Below are positions 1 through 7,283 of a stretch of DNA of 64,000 nt, piece after piece (position 1 is the first letter of the stretch; each line of letters begins with the position of its first letter). The position numbers were made by a program, and so were the translations under genes. The notes under the pieces are model-generated. The model was not told where the DNA came from. It ran no database searches and worked only from the letters and a program-made list of their open reading frames with translations. The DNA is from Candidatus Accumulibacter adjunctus (GTDB lineage Bacteria > Pseudomonadota > Gammaproteobacteria > Burkholderiales > Rhodocyclaceae), in the NCBI GenBank assembly GCA_000585015.1, contig JFAX01000006.1, positions 81,455-145,454 of the forward strand, read 5' to 3'.

Positions 1-355
1 TCACCTCGGCATTGGTCTGATAGGCGCGTGCCGCCGAGATCATGTTCGTCATTTCATCGACCACGCTCACGTTCGGCATTTCCACGTAGCCCCGCTCGTT
101 CGCCGCCGGGTTGCGCGGGTCATACACCAGGCGGCCTGGGCTGCTGTCCTCGACGACCCGGGTCACGCGGACACCCTGTGCCGCGGCATTGCCCATCGGC
201 GTCGCAGCGAACACCACCTGCTTCGCGCGATAGGGTTTGCCATCGGAACCGATCACGCTCTCGGCGTTGGCCATGTTGCTGGCGACCGCATTGAGACGGA
301 CGGACTGCGCCGTCAGCGCGCTGCCAGCGACGTGGAAAGTGCTGAACATGCCCAT
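1..355 (-). CDS. flgC: Flagellar basal-body rod protein FlgC (3' end cut by window edge)
   Basis: FlgC forms part of the proximal rod that crosses the periplasm. About 118 codons are visible from an ATG at 355; the stop lies outside the window, and the family's usual 130-150 residues mean only the last few are missing. The N-terminus begins MGMFSTFHVAGSALTAQ and carries the rod/hook signature around SNMANAES, followed by a GKPYRAKQVVF stretch and the C-terminal MTNMISAARAYQTN helix typical of axial proteins. The start lies two bases after the flgB stop, so the two are surely cotranscribed. Identification rests on these motifs plus the flgB neighbour. Confidence 0.93.
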   Translation of the reverse strand, partial: MGMFSTFHVAGSALTAQSVRLNAVASNMANAESVIGSDGKPYRAKQVVFAATPMGNAAAQGVRVTRVVEDSSPGRLVYDPRNPAANERGYVEMPNVSVVDEMTNMISAARAYQTNAEV

Positions 356-357
356 GC

Positions 358-762
358 CTATTGCCCCTGCAACGCCGTCATCATCGTTCTGATCTTGCCG
401 CTGATGAAGGTCAAGCCGGCCTCGTAGAAGATGGTGTTCTCGGCGAGCTGCGCCCCCTCGACATCCATTTCGACCGTGTTGCCGTCGGCACTCGGCTGCA
501 TCGGCTGGCGATAGAGAAGCGACGATGCCCGCTGACTCGGATCGCCCGCCAGATGGCGCGACGCGGTCATCGTCAGCGGCAAGCTGCCGGCCGACCTGCC
601 GCCAAGAGCACTCTCGAGCGCGGCGGCAAAATTGAAATCGCGCGCCTTGAAGTTCGGCGTATCGGCGTTGGCGATGTTTCCCGCCAACACCTGCTGCCGG
701 CTGGCGCGCAGACCAAGTGCCTGCTGCTGGAACTGGAGGTTGCGGTCAAGCTTGCTGAGCAT
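358..762 (-). CDS. flgB: Flagellar basal-body rod protein FlgB
   Basis: Proximal rod subunit of the flagellum, 134 residues from an ATG at 762, which is the normal family length. The start is chosen because GAGGAG lies just upstream and the protein then begins MLSKLDRNLQFQQQALGLR, as FlgB proteins do; a longer frame reaching 984 would add an arginine-rich tail with no family resemblance. The axial-protein signature NIANADTPNFKARDF is present near residue 30, and the C-terminus holds the coiled-coil-forming helix. It heads the flgB-flgC transcription unit, with a sigma-54-type promoter about 40 bp upstream. Confidence 0.95.
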   Translation of the reverse strand: MLSKLDRNLQFQQQALGLRASRQQVLAGNIANADTPNFKARDFNFAAALESALGGRSAGSLPLTMTASRHLAGDPSQRASSLLYRQPMQPSADGNTVEMDVEGAQLAENTIFYEAGLTFISGKIRTMMTALQGQ

Positions 763-1089
763 CGGGCGCTCCTCGATCTGGCGGACGAGAATCGTGGAAG
801 CAATAGCCATGCCATGCCCGAGAGGGCGATACCGTGAACGGTGATGCCGACGCGAACGCGATGCCTGCCGGCCATTCGCGCTGCCGCCCAACGTGCTGCC
901 GCTGGCGCAGCGGCAGCGATCACGGGCAGCCTCCAGTCGTCGGGCTGGCAGCTTCCGCGACCTGCATGATCGGACTGACGTCAATCAACGACGGTCCTTG
1001 CCGGCGGCACGGCAAATATTGCCGGTGGCAACCGACGCGTGGCGCCGCAGTTTCTGCCGACGGCCGGCAGATTGAGGCAAAATGGCAGC
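763..1089. other. Divergent intergenic region between flgB and flgA
   Basis: This 327 bp spacer separates the minus-strand flgB unit from plus-strand flgA. Its left part holds the sigma-54-type site at 799-814 that reads toward flgB. I saw no comparable site reading toward flgA: the GGCACG and TTGC elements near 1005-1024 are too far apart for sigma-54. Open frames running through it are arginine-rich and not credible proteins. Confidence 0.6.
799..814 (-). promoter_or_regulatory. Sigma-54 (RpoN) promoter for flgBC
   Basis: Read on the minus strand the site is TGGCATG-GCTA-TTGCT, differing at one position from the RpoN consensus TGGCACG-N4-TTGCW, with the obligatory GG and GC ten bases apart. 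The expected transcript would begin near 787, leaving about 25 nt before the flgB start and including its GAGGAG ribosome site. Sigma-54 control of rod and hook genes is known in polar-flagellate proteobacteria; here it is inferred from sequence only. Confidence 0.7.
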
Positions 1090-1806
1090 ATGCCTGTCAC
1101 GTCACGCGCCCAGCACCACAGCGGATGGCCGCATCCGTACCCGCCGCTCGTCCTGGCGATCCTTGCCCTCGCCAGTGGCATCGTGAGCGCGCAGACCACC
1201 TTGTCTGCCGCCCTCAGCGACTATCTGCGCGCCCAGACAGCCGGTCTGCCGGGAACGGTGAGCTTCCAGATCGGCCAACTCGATCGGCACGCCCGGCTCG
1301 CAGCCTGCGACGCCTTCGAGCCCTTCGTGCCCTCGGGGGGCCGCCTTTGGGGAAACACGACGGTCGGCGTACGTTGCCTCGGCCCCGGCCGGTGGACGGT
1401 CTACGTGCCGGTGCAGATCCGGATAGCCGGCAACTACCTGGTCGCAGCACGGCAGCTTGCGCCCGGGCAGCAGATCGGCGCCGCCGACCTGCTGCCGCAG
1501 AGCGGCGATCTCGGCGCGCTGCCGGCCGGCATCCTGACCGACCCGGCGCAGGCGATCGGCAAGACGCCACGACAGGGTATCGCTGCCGGCCAGCCTCTGC
1601 GCAGCGACCAGCTCAGCGCCGCCTGGGTGATCCAGCAGGGACAGAGTGTCAGGCTGCTTTCCAGCGGCGCAGGATTCAGCGTCAGCAACGAAGGCAAGGC
1701 CGTGAACAACGCGGCCGAGGGCCAGGTTGTCCAGGTGCGAACGGCATCCGGACAGGTCGTCAGCGGCATTGCCCGCCAAGGCGGCATCGTCGAGGTGAGC
1801 TACTGA
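1090..1806 (+). CDS. flgA: Flagella basal body P-ring formation chaperone FlgA
   Basis: Periplasmic chaperone that helps FlgI assemble into the P ring. From the ATG at 1090 it is 238 residues. An upstream ATG at 1039 would add 17 residues without a ribosome site. The N-terminus has a signal peptide whose hydrophobic core is PLVLAILALASGIVSAQ. The C-terminal two thirds hold the SAF-type region: AARQLAPGQQIGAADL, a conserved LRSDQL segment, and the end VQVRTASGQVVSGIARQGGIVEV, which is characteristic. It stands alone on the plus strand, divergent from flgB and upstream of flgM, as in many proteobacteria. Confidence 0.93.
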   Translation: MPVTSRAQHHSGWPHPYPPLVLAILALASGIVSAQTTLSAALSDYLRAQTAGLPGTVSFQIGQLDRHARLAACDAFEPFVPSGGRLWGNTTVGVRCLGPGRWTVYVPVQIRIAGNYLVAARQLAPGQQIGAADLLPQSGDLGALPAGILTDPAQAIGKTPRQGIAAGQPLRSDQLSAAWVIQQGQSVRLLSSGAGFSVSNEGKAVNNAAEGQVVQVRTASGQVVSGIARQGGIVEVSY

Positions 1807-1914
1807 TCGGCTGGCCGGCTCCCGGCCCGGCGTACGGCCCGGAGGTTCACGACAGGCGGCTGGTGACAGCTTTTGTTCCTTGGCCGCCGACGGGCCGCGA
1901 TGCGAAAAAAGTGC

Positions 1915-1941
1915 TAAAGTTCCGACGCCGTCCGCCGATCA
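1915..1941 (+). promoter_or_regulatory. Sigma-28 (FliA) promoter for flgMN
   Basis: TAAAGTTC, then 11 bases, then GCCGATCA. The known FliA consensus is TAAAGTTT-N11-GCCGATAA, so the match is 14 of 16 with ideal spacing. The -10 element ends 34 bp before the GTG start of flgM. The classical late flgM promoter is exactly of this kind, giving feedback between FliA and its anti-sigma factor. Confidence 0.88.
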
Positions 1942-1975
1942 GTGAATTGAGGACAACCGTTCAAGGGGCACCACC

Positions 1976-2257
1976 GTGAAGATCGACAGCACCACCACCA
2001 CCGCCAGTGCTCTTGGCGAAACGCGCAACCGCGCTGCCATCGCGAGATCGACGGCGAGTGCCGCGACCGAGGTTCATTTGAGCGAGCTGGCGGCACAACT
2101 CCAGACACCGGGCGACGCAGGCGCCTTCGATGCCGGTCGTGTTGCGGAGATCCGGCAGGCAATTGCCGAAGGCCGTTTCACGATCAATGCCGAAGCGATT
2201 GCCGAACGCCTGATCACCTCGGCCAGTGAGCTCGTGGCTGCGCAGCAGCGCTCCTGA
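1976..2257 (+). CDS. flgM: Anti-sigma-28 factor FlgM
   Basis: FlgM binds and inhibits FliA until the hook is complete, then is exported. The 93-residue product begins MKIDST from a GTG at 1976, with AAGGGG upstream; GTG is chosen because no ATG lies in frame nearby. The C-terminal half has the FlgM pattern: VHLSELAAQLQ, then FDAGRVAEIRQAIAEGRFTINAEAIAERLI, the FliA-binding helices. The N-terminal 30 residues are Thr/Ala-rich and probably disordered, as in the family. A near-consensus FliA promoter lies just upstream and flgN follows 29 bp downstream. Confidence 0.93.
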   Translation: MKIDSTTTTASALGETRNRAAIARSTASAATEVHLSELAAQLQTPGDAGAFDAGRVAEIRQAIAEGRFTINAEAIAERLITSASELVAAQQRS

Positions 2258-2286
2258 GCAGCGTCTGCGACGAACGACAGCCGGTG

Positions 2287-2751
2287 ATGACGGACTTGCG
2301 ACAGTTGTTCGAAGAAGAGCTGGCTGTCGTGCGAGCCTTTGTCGGCGTCCTGGAGCGCGAGCAGAGGCTGTTGATCGAGGGCGATGTCGAGGGCTTGCCG
2401 GCACTCTTGCACGACAAGAATGAACTTGCAGCCCGCCTCACCGCAATCGCGGGACAGCGCCGGCTGACGCTCGCAAGAGAGGGGCTCAATGCCGAACGCA
2501 GCGGTGTTGCGACCTGGTTTGCCACACACCCGGACGATGAGGGCGCACGCGTCGCCTGGGCCGAACTGTTGCCGCTGGCCAGCCAGGCGCGAGAACTGAA
2601 TCAACTGAACGGTGACCTGATTCAGCTTCGCCTGCAGCACAACAAGCAAGCGATCGAGGCACTCGTCGGCAGCAGCGGTGCCGGTGGTCTATACGGCCCG
2701 GACGGCCAGAACAAGCCGGGCGGCGGTGGCCGCATCCGCGACAGCGCCTAG
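2287..2751 (+). CDS. flgN: Flagellar export chaperone FlgN
   Basis: FlgN is the cytoplasmic chaperone for the hook-filament junction proteins FlgK and FlgL. The product is 154 residues from the ATG at 2287; a GTG one codon earlier is equally possible. The sequence is almost wholly helical (FEEELAVVRAFVGVLEREQRLL, then a conserved LNQLNGDLIQLRLQHNKQAI block near the C-terminus) and ends in a Gly-rich tail, matching FlgN by pattern and position after flgM. Its TAG stop overlaps the TAG of motD on the other strand (cctag), so the two convergent genes share bases and there is no room for a terminator. Confidence 0.9.
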   Translation: MTDLRQLFEEELAVVRAFVGVLEREQRLLIEGDVEGLPALLHDKNELAARLTAIAGQRRLTLAREGLNAERSGVATWFATHPDDEGARVAWAELLPLASQARELNQLNGDLIQLRLQHNKQAIEALVGSSGAGGLYGPDGQNKPGGGGRIRDSA

Positions 2752-3566
2752 CGAGCGGCAGGCGGCAAGGCCGCGCGCGCACCCGGCGACGCCGTTGCCG
2801 CCCCCTGCAGATCGAGCTCGGTACTTTTTTCCGGAATCGTGGAATCGATGAGGATCGTCACGCGACGATTCCGCGCCCGCCCATCGGCCAAGAGATTGGG
2901 CTCGACCGGACGCGTGTCGGCGTAGCCGATTGCGGTCAGCCTGTCAGCGGCGATGCCGGCATCCGCAAACAGCCGCAGAACCGTGGTCGCACGTACGGCC
3001 GACAGCTCCCAGTTGGAGGGGAACTGCGCGTTGCTGATCGGCATGTTGTCCGTGTGCCCCTCGATCGTGATCGGGAAATCTGCCGCCACGAGAACCTCCG
3101 CCACGGACAGCATCGCCTTGGCCAGCGGGGGCTTGAGGATGGCCTGGCCCGGCGAGAAGAGGATGCTGTCATTGATCTCGATGCTCACGCCGCGGCTCGT
3201 TTCGAGCACCCGCACCTTGCCCTGTTCGACGAGGGGCGCCATGACATCGAGGATGTTCTTCGCCACCTGGCGCATCTTCTCCCGCTCCTTCTGTCGCAGG
3301 CCCTCTGATGCCTTGCTCGCGAGCGGCGTGGCGACTGCCGGTGAGGGTGTCGGCATCACTGTCGGCGTCTGCCCAACACTATTGACCGGCGCGTTGCGGA
3401 AGGCGACCACCATCGAGTTGCTGAGAATCCGGTACTTGCCCTCGTTGACTGAGGAAAGAGCATACATGACGACGAAGAAGGCGAAGAGCAGGGTGATGAA
3501 ATCGGCGTAGGAAACGAGCCAGCGCTCGTGATTGTCGTGCTCCTCCTCGTGCCGTCTGCGTGCCAT
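2748..3566 (-). CDS. motD: Flagellar motor stator protein MotD (MotB family)
   Basis: Peptidoglycan-anchored half of the stator ion channel. The start at 3566 gives 272 residues beginning MARRRHEEEHDNHERW, the usual basic tail before the single membrane helix. The helix carries the ion-binding aspartate in SYADFITLLFAFFVVMYA, the signature of MotB proteins. The C-terminal half is an OmpA-like peptidoglycan-binding domain: EGHTDNMPISN, then SNWELSAVRATTVLR and RARNRRVTILI. It follows motC by 4 bp. The choice of MotD over MotB rests on the pairing with motC in the flhB-fliA operon; a second stator set may exist elsewhere in the genome. Confidence 0.93.
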   Translation of the reverse strand: MARRRHEEEHDNHERWLVSYADFITLLFAFFVVMYALSSVNEGKYRILSNSMVVAFRNAPVNSVGQTPTVMPTPSPAVATPLASKASEGLRQKEREKMRQVAKNILDVMAPLVEQGKVRVLETSRGVSIEINDSILFSPGQAILKPPLAKAMLSVAEVLVAADFPITIEGHTDNMPISNAQFPSNWELSAVRATTVLRLFADAGIAADRLTAIGYADTRPVEPNLLADGRARNRRVTILIDSTIPEKSTELDLQGAATASPGARAALPPAAR

Positions 3567-3570
3567 CGCG

Positions 3571-4311
3571 TCAGAAGATGTAGGCACGCAAGCGGCTCTC
3601 GATGATCCGCGGGTTGTCGCCGTTGGCGATCCCGACGAGACCGGCAACGATCATCTCGCGCTGCACCACCAGCCGACCGATGTGTGCCTTCAGCCGATTG
3701 GCAATCGGCAGGTACACCAGGTTGGCCAAGCCGACACCATAGATCGTCGCGACGAACGCGACCGCGATGCCGGCACCGAGCTTGGAAGGATCCGAGAGGT
3801 TTTCCATGACGTGGATCAGGCCGAGGACGGCGCCAAGAATGCCGATCGTCGGCGAGTAACCGCCGGCTGCCTCCCAGATGCGTGCAGCCAGCTTCATCTC
3901 CTGCTCGTAGGTCGTGATCTCGACCTCCATCACCTCGCGCAGGCGCTCCGGCTCGGCGCCATCGACGAGAAGCTGCAGACCCTTGCGAACGAAGTCGTCC
4001 TTCAGTTCGCTCACCACGGCGTCGAGTGCCAAGAGGCCCTCACGCCGCGAAACCTGGCTCCAGCCGGTGACCTGCTGAATCACCTGCAGATTGTTGACCA
4101 CCGGTGGGTACAGAATCCATTTGATCATGCGCATGCCGCGCACGAAGGTGGCAAGGGGGCTCTGCAGCATGACCGCCCCGAGTGTGCCACCGACGACGAT
4201 CAGCATTGCCGTCGGCTGCGCCAGCGAAGCGACATGTCCGCCCTCGAGGATCTGGCCGACGACGATGGCCAGCACACCGATCAACAGGCCGGCGATGCTG
4301 CCCCTATCCAT
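3571..4311 (-). CDS. motC: Flagellar motor stator protein MotC (MotA family)
   Basis: Membrane half of the stator, which transmits ion flow as torque to FliG. It is 246 residues with four predicted membrane segments: two near the N-terminus (GLLIGVLAIVVGQIL and PTAMLIVVGGTLGAVML) and two after the large cytoplasmic loop (PTIGILGAVLGLIHVM and GIAVAFVATIYGVGLANLVYLPIA). The cytoplasmic loop carries the conserved charged ERLREVMEVEI and EQEMK residues. The start overlaps the 3' end of fliA by 8 bp, so translation is probably coupled. The length is shorter than enteric MotA (about 295) and typical of the MotC/PomA branch. Confidence 0.93.
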   Translation of the reverse strand: MDRGSIAGLLIGVLAIVVGQILEGGHVASLAQPTAMLIVVGGTLGAVMLQSPLATFVRGMRMIKWILYPPVVNNLQVIQQVTGWSQVSRREGLLALDAVVSELKDDFVRKGLQLLVDGAEPERLREVMEVEITTYEQEMKLAARIWEAAGGYSPTIGILGAVLGLIHVMENLSDPSKLGAGIAVAFVATIYGVGLANLVYLPIANRLKAHIGRLVVQREMIVAGLVGIANGDNPRIIESRLRAYIF

Positions 4312-5053
4312 GGCGTTCCAGCCGCGCCCGGGCGTTGCGCGTACCGTCGCCGAACAGTCGGCTGCGCAGCCGCAGAACCGCCTGACTGTGCAACTGGCAA
4401 ACGCGGGACTCGCTCACCCCCATGACCTCGCCGATCTCCCGCAGGTTGAGGTCCTGCTCGTAGTACAGGGCCATCATCAGTTGTTCACGTTCGGGCAACG
4501 ATCCGATCGCCTGCACCAGTCGCCGACGCAGATCCGCGTCGGCGACCAGCTGGGCGGGGTCGGCGCTGTCATCGGCGAGGTGACCCTCGAGATAGTCCTC
4601 GCCGCGCTCGGCAACGACGTCCTCGATATACACCAGTTGATGCCCGCGCACCTCCTGCAACATCTCCTGGTAATCGGCAAGCGTCATGCCGAGTGAATCG
4701 GCAAGTTCACTCTCCGTTGGCACGCGCCCGCTCGCCTGTTCGAGCTGGGCGATCGCCGCCTCGATGCGACGACAGTTGCGGCGCAGGCTGCGCGGCAACC
4801 AGTCGTTCTCCCGCAAGCCGTCGAGCATTGCGCCGCGCACCCGCTGCGCGGCATAAGCCTCGAACTGGGCACCGACTCCGGCCTCGAAACGCCCCAAGGC
4901 ATCAAGCAGGCCGAGCATGCCGTTCTGCACGAGGTCATCGATGTGCACGCTCGCCGGCAGCCGTGCCATCAGATGGCAGGCGATACGCCTGACCAGCGGC
5001 GCGAAGCGCTGGACAAGCTGATCCTTGTTGAGCTGGCCAGCAGCGTTGTACAT
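4304..5053 (-). CDS. fliA: Flagellar sigma-28 factor FliA
   Basis: RNA polymerase sigma factor for late flagellar and chemotaxis genes, 249 residues. Region 2 is visible as VHIDDLVQNGMLGLLDALGRFE, followed by the helix that melts the -10 element. Region 3 is RVPTESELADSLGM, and region 4 is the helix-turn-helix LREIGEVMGVSESRVCQLHSQAV that reads the -35 element. Its two likely targets in this window are the sigma-28 sites before flgM and before the methyl-accepting protein, and its antagonist FlgM is encoded 3 kb away. It lies 18 bp after flhG and overlaps motC. Confidence 0.96.
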   Translation of the reverse strand: MYNAAGQLNKDQLVQRFAPLVRRIACHLMARLPASVHIDDLVQNGMLGLLDALGRFEAGVGAQFEAYAAQRVRGAMLDGLRENDWLPRSLRRNCRRIEAAIAQLEQASGRVPTESELADSLGMTLADYQEMLQEVRGHQLVYIEDVVAERGEDYLEGHLADDSADPAQLVADADLRRRLVQAIGSLPEREQLMMALYYEQDLNLREIGEVMGVSESRVCQLHSQAVLRLRSRLFGDGTRNARARLERHG

Positions 5054-5071
5054 GCGTCCTGGGGGGAGCTA

Positions 5072-5956
5072 TCAGGCGTAGATAGCCGTTGCGTGAATGC
5101 GTTGGCTCAAGTGTAGCAGCAGTTGCACGAAATGTTCGAGCCCCCCTCGCTCATCATTGCCGGGCGGCCACTCCAGCACCTGCTCCGCAAGCATCGCATA
5201 GGCGCGTGCCGCTGGTGCCTCCGGAAACAGTGCGGCCACCGGCTGGCAGAGCCGTGAAGCCTGTCGCAGCTGTCCATCGAGCGGCACCCAGCCGGCGTAC
5301 TCGAGACGCGCCAGCCGGCGGCTGTCGGTGACGCGCGCCATGTTGTCATGGATCGCCAGCGCCTCGACCTCGCTCCGCACCCGGTTGAGCAGGATGCGGA
5401 AACGCCTGTGTGCATACCCCAGGCTGACCTTCTTGATCAATGCGTAAGCCTCGGTGATGGCAGCAGCCTCTGCCGCGACGACGACCACCGTCTCCTGCGC
5501 CGCCAGCCCAAGCGGCGAGAAGCCCAACGGGTGGTCGAGGGAGCTGTCGACGAGCACCACGTCGGCCGGCGGCAGAAGTCCGGCCAGGCAGGTCACCAGG
5601 GTTCGCTGCTCGCGTTCGCCGAGCGAGCCGAGCTGGCCGACGACGCGGGCCACCGGCAGGACACGGATTCCCGGCGCAACCTGGACCAACACATCCTCGA
5701 GTCGCTTCTCGTGACTGATCACCTGTTGCAGGTCGTTGGCGACGAAAGCGCCGAAAAACGATGCGACCCCGACGTCGGCGTGTTCGTCAATCACCAGAAC
5801 TTCCCTGCCGACGCGCGCCAGCGACGCCGCCAGGTTGGCCACCGCAGTGCTTTGGCCAACACCCGCACCACCAGCCGTGAAGCTGATGCTGCGCAACTGC
5901 GGGTGGCCGAGGAGTCGGCGCAACCCGGTGGCCTGGTCGCCGCGAAAATCAGCCAC
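5072..5956 (-). CDS. flhG: Flagellar number regulator FlhG/FleN (MinD/ParA family) with degenerate Walker A
   Basis: FlhG/FleN is a MinD-like protein that limits flagellar number at the pole and works against FlhF. I choose the GTG at 5956 (294 residues, MADFRGDQATGLRRLL) because GGAGGA sits 5 bases upstream and this N-terminus is the family's; the ATG at 5986 lies inside flhF without such a site. The gene overlaps flhF by 8 bp. The deviant Walker A motif, normally KGGVGKT, reads GGAGVGQST here: both lysines are absent. The VIDEHADVG and VVLVDSS segments replace the usual DAD and DTG elements. Either nucleotide binding is altered or the protein acts without ATP hydrolysis; family and position are still clear. 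Confidence 0.88.
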   Translation of the reverse strand: MADFRGDQATGLRRLLGHPQLRSISFTAGGAGVGQSTAVANLAASLARVGREVLVIDEHADVGVASFFGAFVANDLQQVISHEKRLEDVLVQVAPGIRVLPVARVVGQLGSLGEREQRTLVTCLAGLLPPADVVLVDSSLDHPLGFSPLGLAAQETVVVVAAEAAAITEAYALIKKVSLGYAHRRFRILLNRVRSEVEALAIHDNMARVTDSRRLARLEYAGWVPLDGQLRQASRLCQPVAALFPEAPAARAYAMLAEQVLEWPPGNDERGGLEHFVQLLLHLSQRIHATAIYA

Positions 5957-7283
5957 GCTGTCCTCCGACAGACAACATGCCTTCACTGCCGGCAGCCATC
6001 ATCAGTCCTGGCTCGACGCCGGCAAACCGGTGCGGAGAGGTTTCGGGCAGGTTCTTGAAGGCGCGATGCAAGAGATATGGTCGATTCGGCAGGTGCAGGT
6101 CTTCCGGCACGCGCTGCCCATTGGACACGTAATACAGCCGCAGCTCGTGGCGAATGAGCACATCCAGCGACGAAGCCAGGCTGGCGGCCTCGTCGACCTT
6201 GGTCAGCACGCAACCCGCAAGCCCAAGCCCACTGTAGGCACGCACCACATCGTCGAGGGTATCGCCGCGACCGGTCGCCGCCAGCAGGAGCAACGACCGG
6301 ACGTCGCTGTCGCGAAACATCGCCACCTGCTCGCCGACCATCCGGTCTCTCTGGCTCATGCCCATGGTGTCGATCAACACCATGTGGGTATGCCGCAGAT
6401 CATGCAGTGTCGCCCGCAGGTCCTTGGCGTCCCGCGCCAGATGGACCGGTACGCCGAGGATGCGCCCGTAGATGCGCAATTGCTCGTGCGCCCCGATGCG
6501 ATAGCCGTCCGTCGTCACCAGCGCAAGCTTCCGCGCTCCATGTCGCAGGACGCAGCGCGCCGCCAGCTTGGCAGCGGTCGTCGTCTTGCCGACCCCGGTA
6601 GGTCCGACCAGGGCATAGATTCCGCCTTGGTCGACGATGTCCCTCTCGCCGTCGATGGTCAGCATGCCGCGCTCCGCGCGCCCGCGCACCCAGGCCAATG
6701 CCTGCGCCGCGTCGAGATCGCGTGGCAATTCGGCCAGCAGCTCGCGAGCGAAGCGCGGCGAGAAACCGGCGTCGAGCATCTGCCGCAGGATCTCGGTCTT
6801 CACCGGCTCCGAACGCGCGCCCTCTCCCCAGGCAAAGCCAGCCAGCTGTTGTTCGACGATGCGGCGCAGGGAGCGAATCTCGTCCATCACCGCCGCCGGC
6901 ACGACCGCGGCTCCGGCAGCGGAGGAACCGTCGCTCTCGCCCGGCGGCGGCGACGACGAGGCCAACGGCGGTGCGGCGGCGTCCGACCGGTTGCCCGCCT
7001 GGCCGCGCGGGGCGGTTGCCGTGACAAGCGCGGCTGCCCGACCGTCGGCGCTGCCCCGCTCGCGTGCAGTCACCGACGTGGCGTCGGCGATACCGCCGTC
7101 CGGACGCCGCGACTCGCGGGATGGCGGCACGATCATCTCCATGTCGCTGGCGGCGACAGCCATGATCTCGACGCCGCCCGGAATCCCGCGATTGGAAAGG
7201 ATGATCGCGTCCGGCCCAAGAGTCTCCCTGACCTTTCGCAAGGCGTCGCGCGCTGTCGCGGCGATGAATTTCCTGACGTTCAT
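5949..7283 (-). CDS. flhF: Flagellar biosynthesis GTPase FlhF
   Basis: SRP-type GTPase that places flagella at the cell pole. It is 444 residues. The N-terminal MNVRKFIAATARDALRKVRE helix is typical, followed by a poorly conserved Ala/Pro-rich stretch (about 60-130), the helical N domain (about 135-215), then the G domain with P-loop GPTGVGKTT at 227-235, the TTDGYRIGAHEQL insertion-box region, DTMGMS in place of DTAGR, and TKVDE as the base-specificity motif. The start overlaps the flhA stop in an ATGA. With FlhG it indicates polar flagellation. Confidence 0.96.
   Translation of the reverse strand: MNVRKFIAATARDALRKVRETLGPDAIILSNRGIPGGVEIMAVAASDMEMIVPPSRESRRPDGGIADATSVTARERGSADGRAAALVTATAPRGQAGNRSDAAAPPLASSSPPPGESDGSSAAGAAVVPAAVMDEIRSLRRIVEQQLAGFAWGEGARSEPVKTEILRQMLDAGFSPRFARELLAELPRDLDAAQALAWVRGRAERGMLTIDGERDIVDQGGIYALVGPTGVGKTTTAAKLAARCVLRHGARKLALVTTDGYRIGAHEQLRIYGRILGVPVHLARDAKDLRATLHDLRHTHMVLIDTMGMSQRDRMVGEQVAMFRDSDVRSLLLLAATGRGDTLDDVVRAYSGLGLAGCVLTKVDEAASLASSLDVLIRHELRLYYVSNGQRVPEDLHLPNRPYLLHRAFKNLPETSPHRFAGVEPGLMMAAGSEGMLSVGGQRG

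Noticed and set aside
1005..1024. GGCACG and TTGC pair as a sigma-54 promoter for flgA
   Set aside because: The GG and GC elements are 13 bases apart, not the required 10.
5956..5986. ATG at 5986 as the flhG start
   Set aside because: It would add ten residues from inside flhF, while the GTG at 5956 has a GGAGGA site and a family-like N-terminus.
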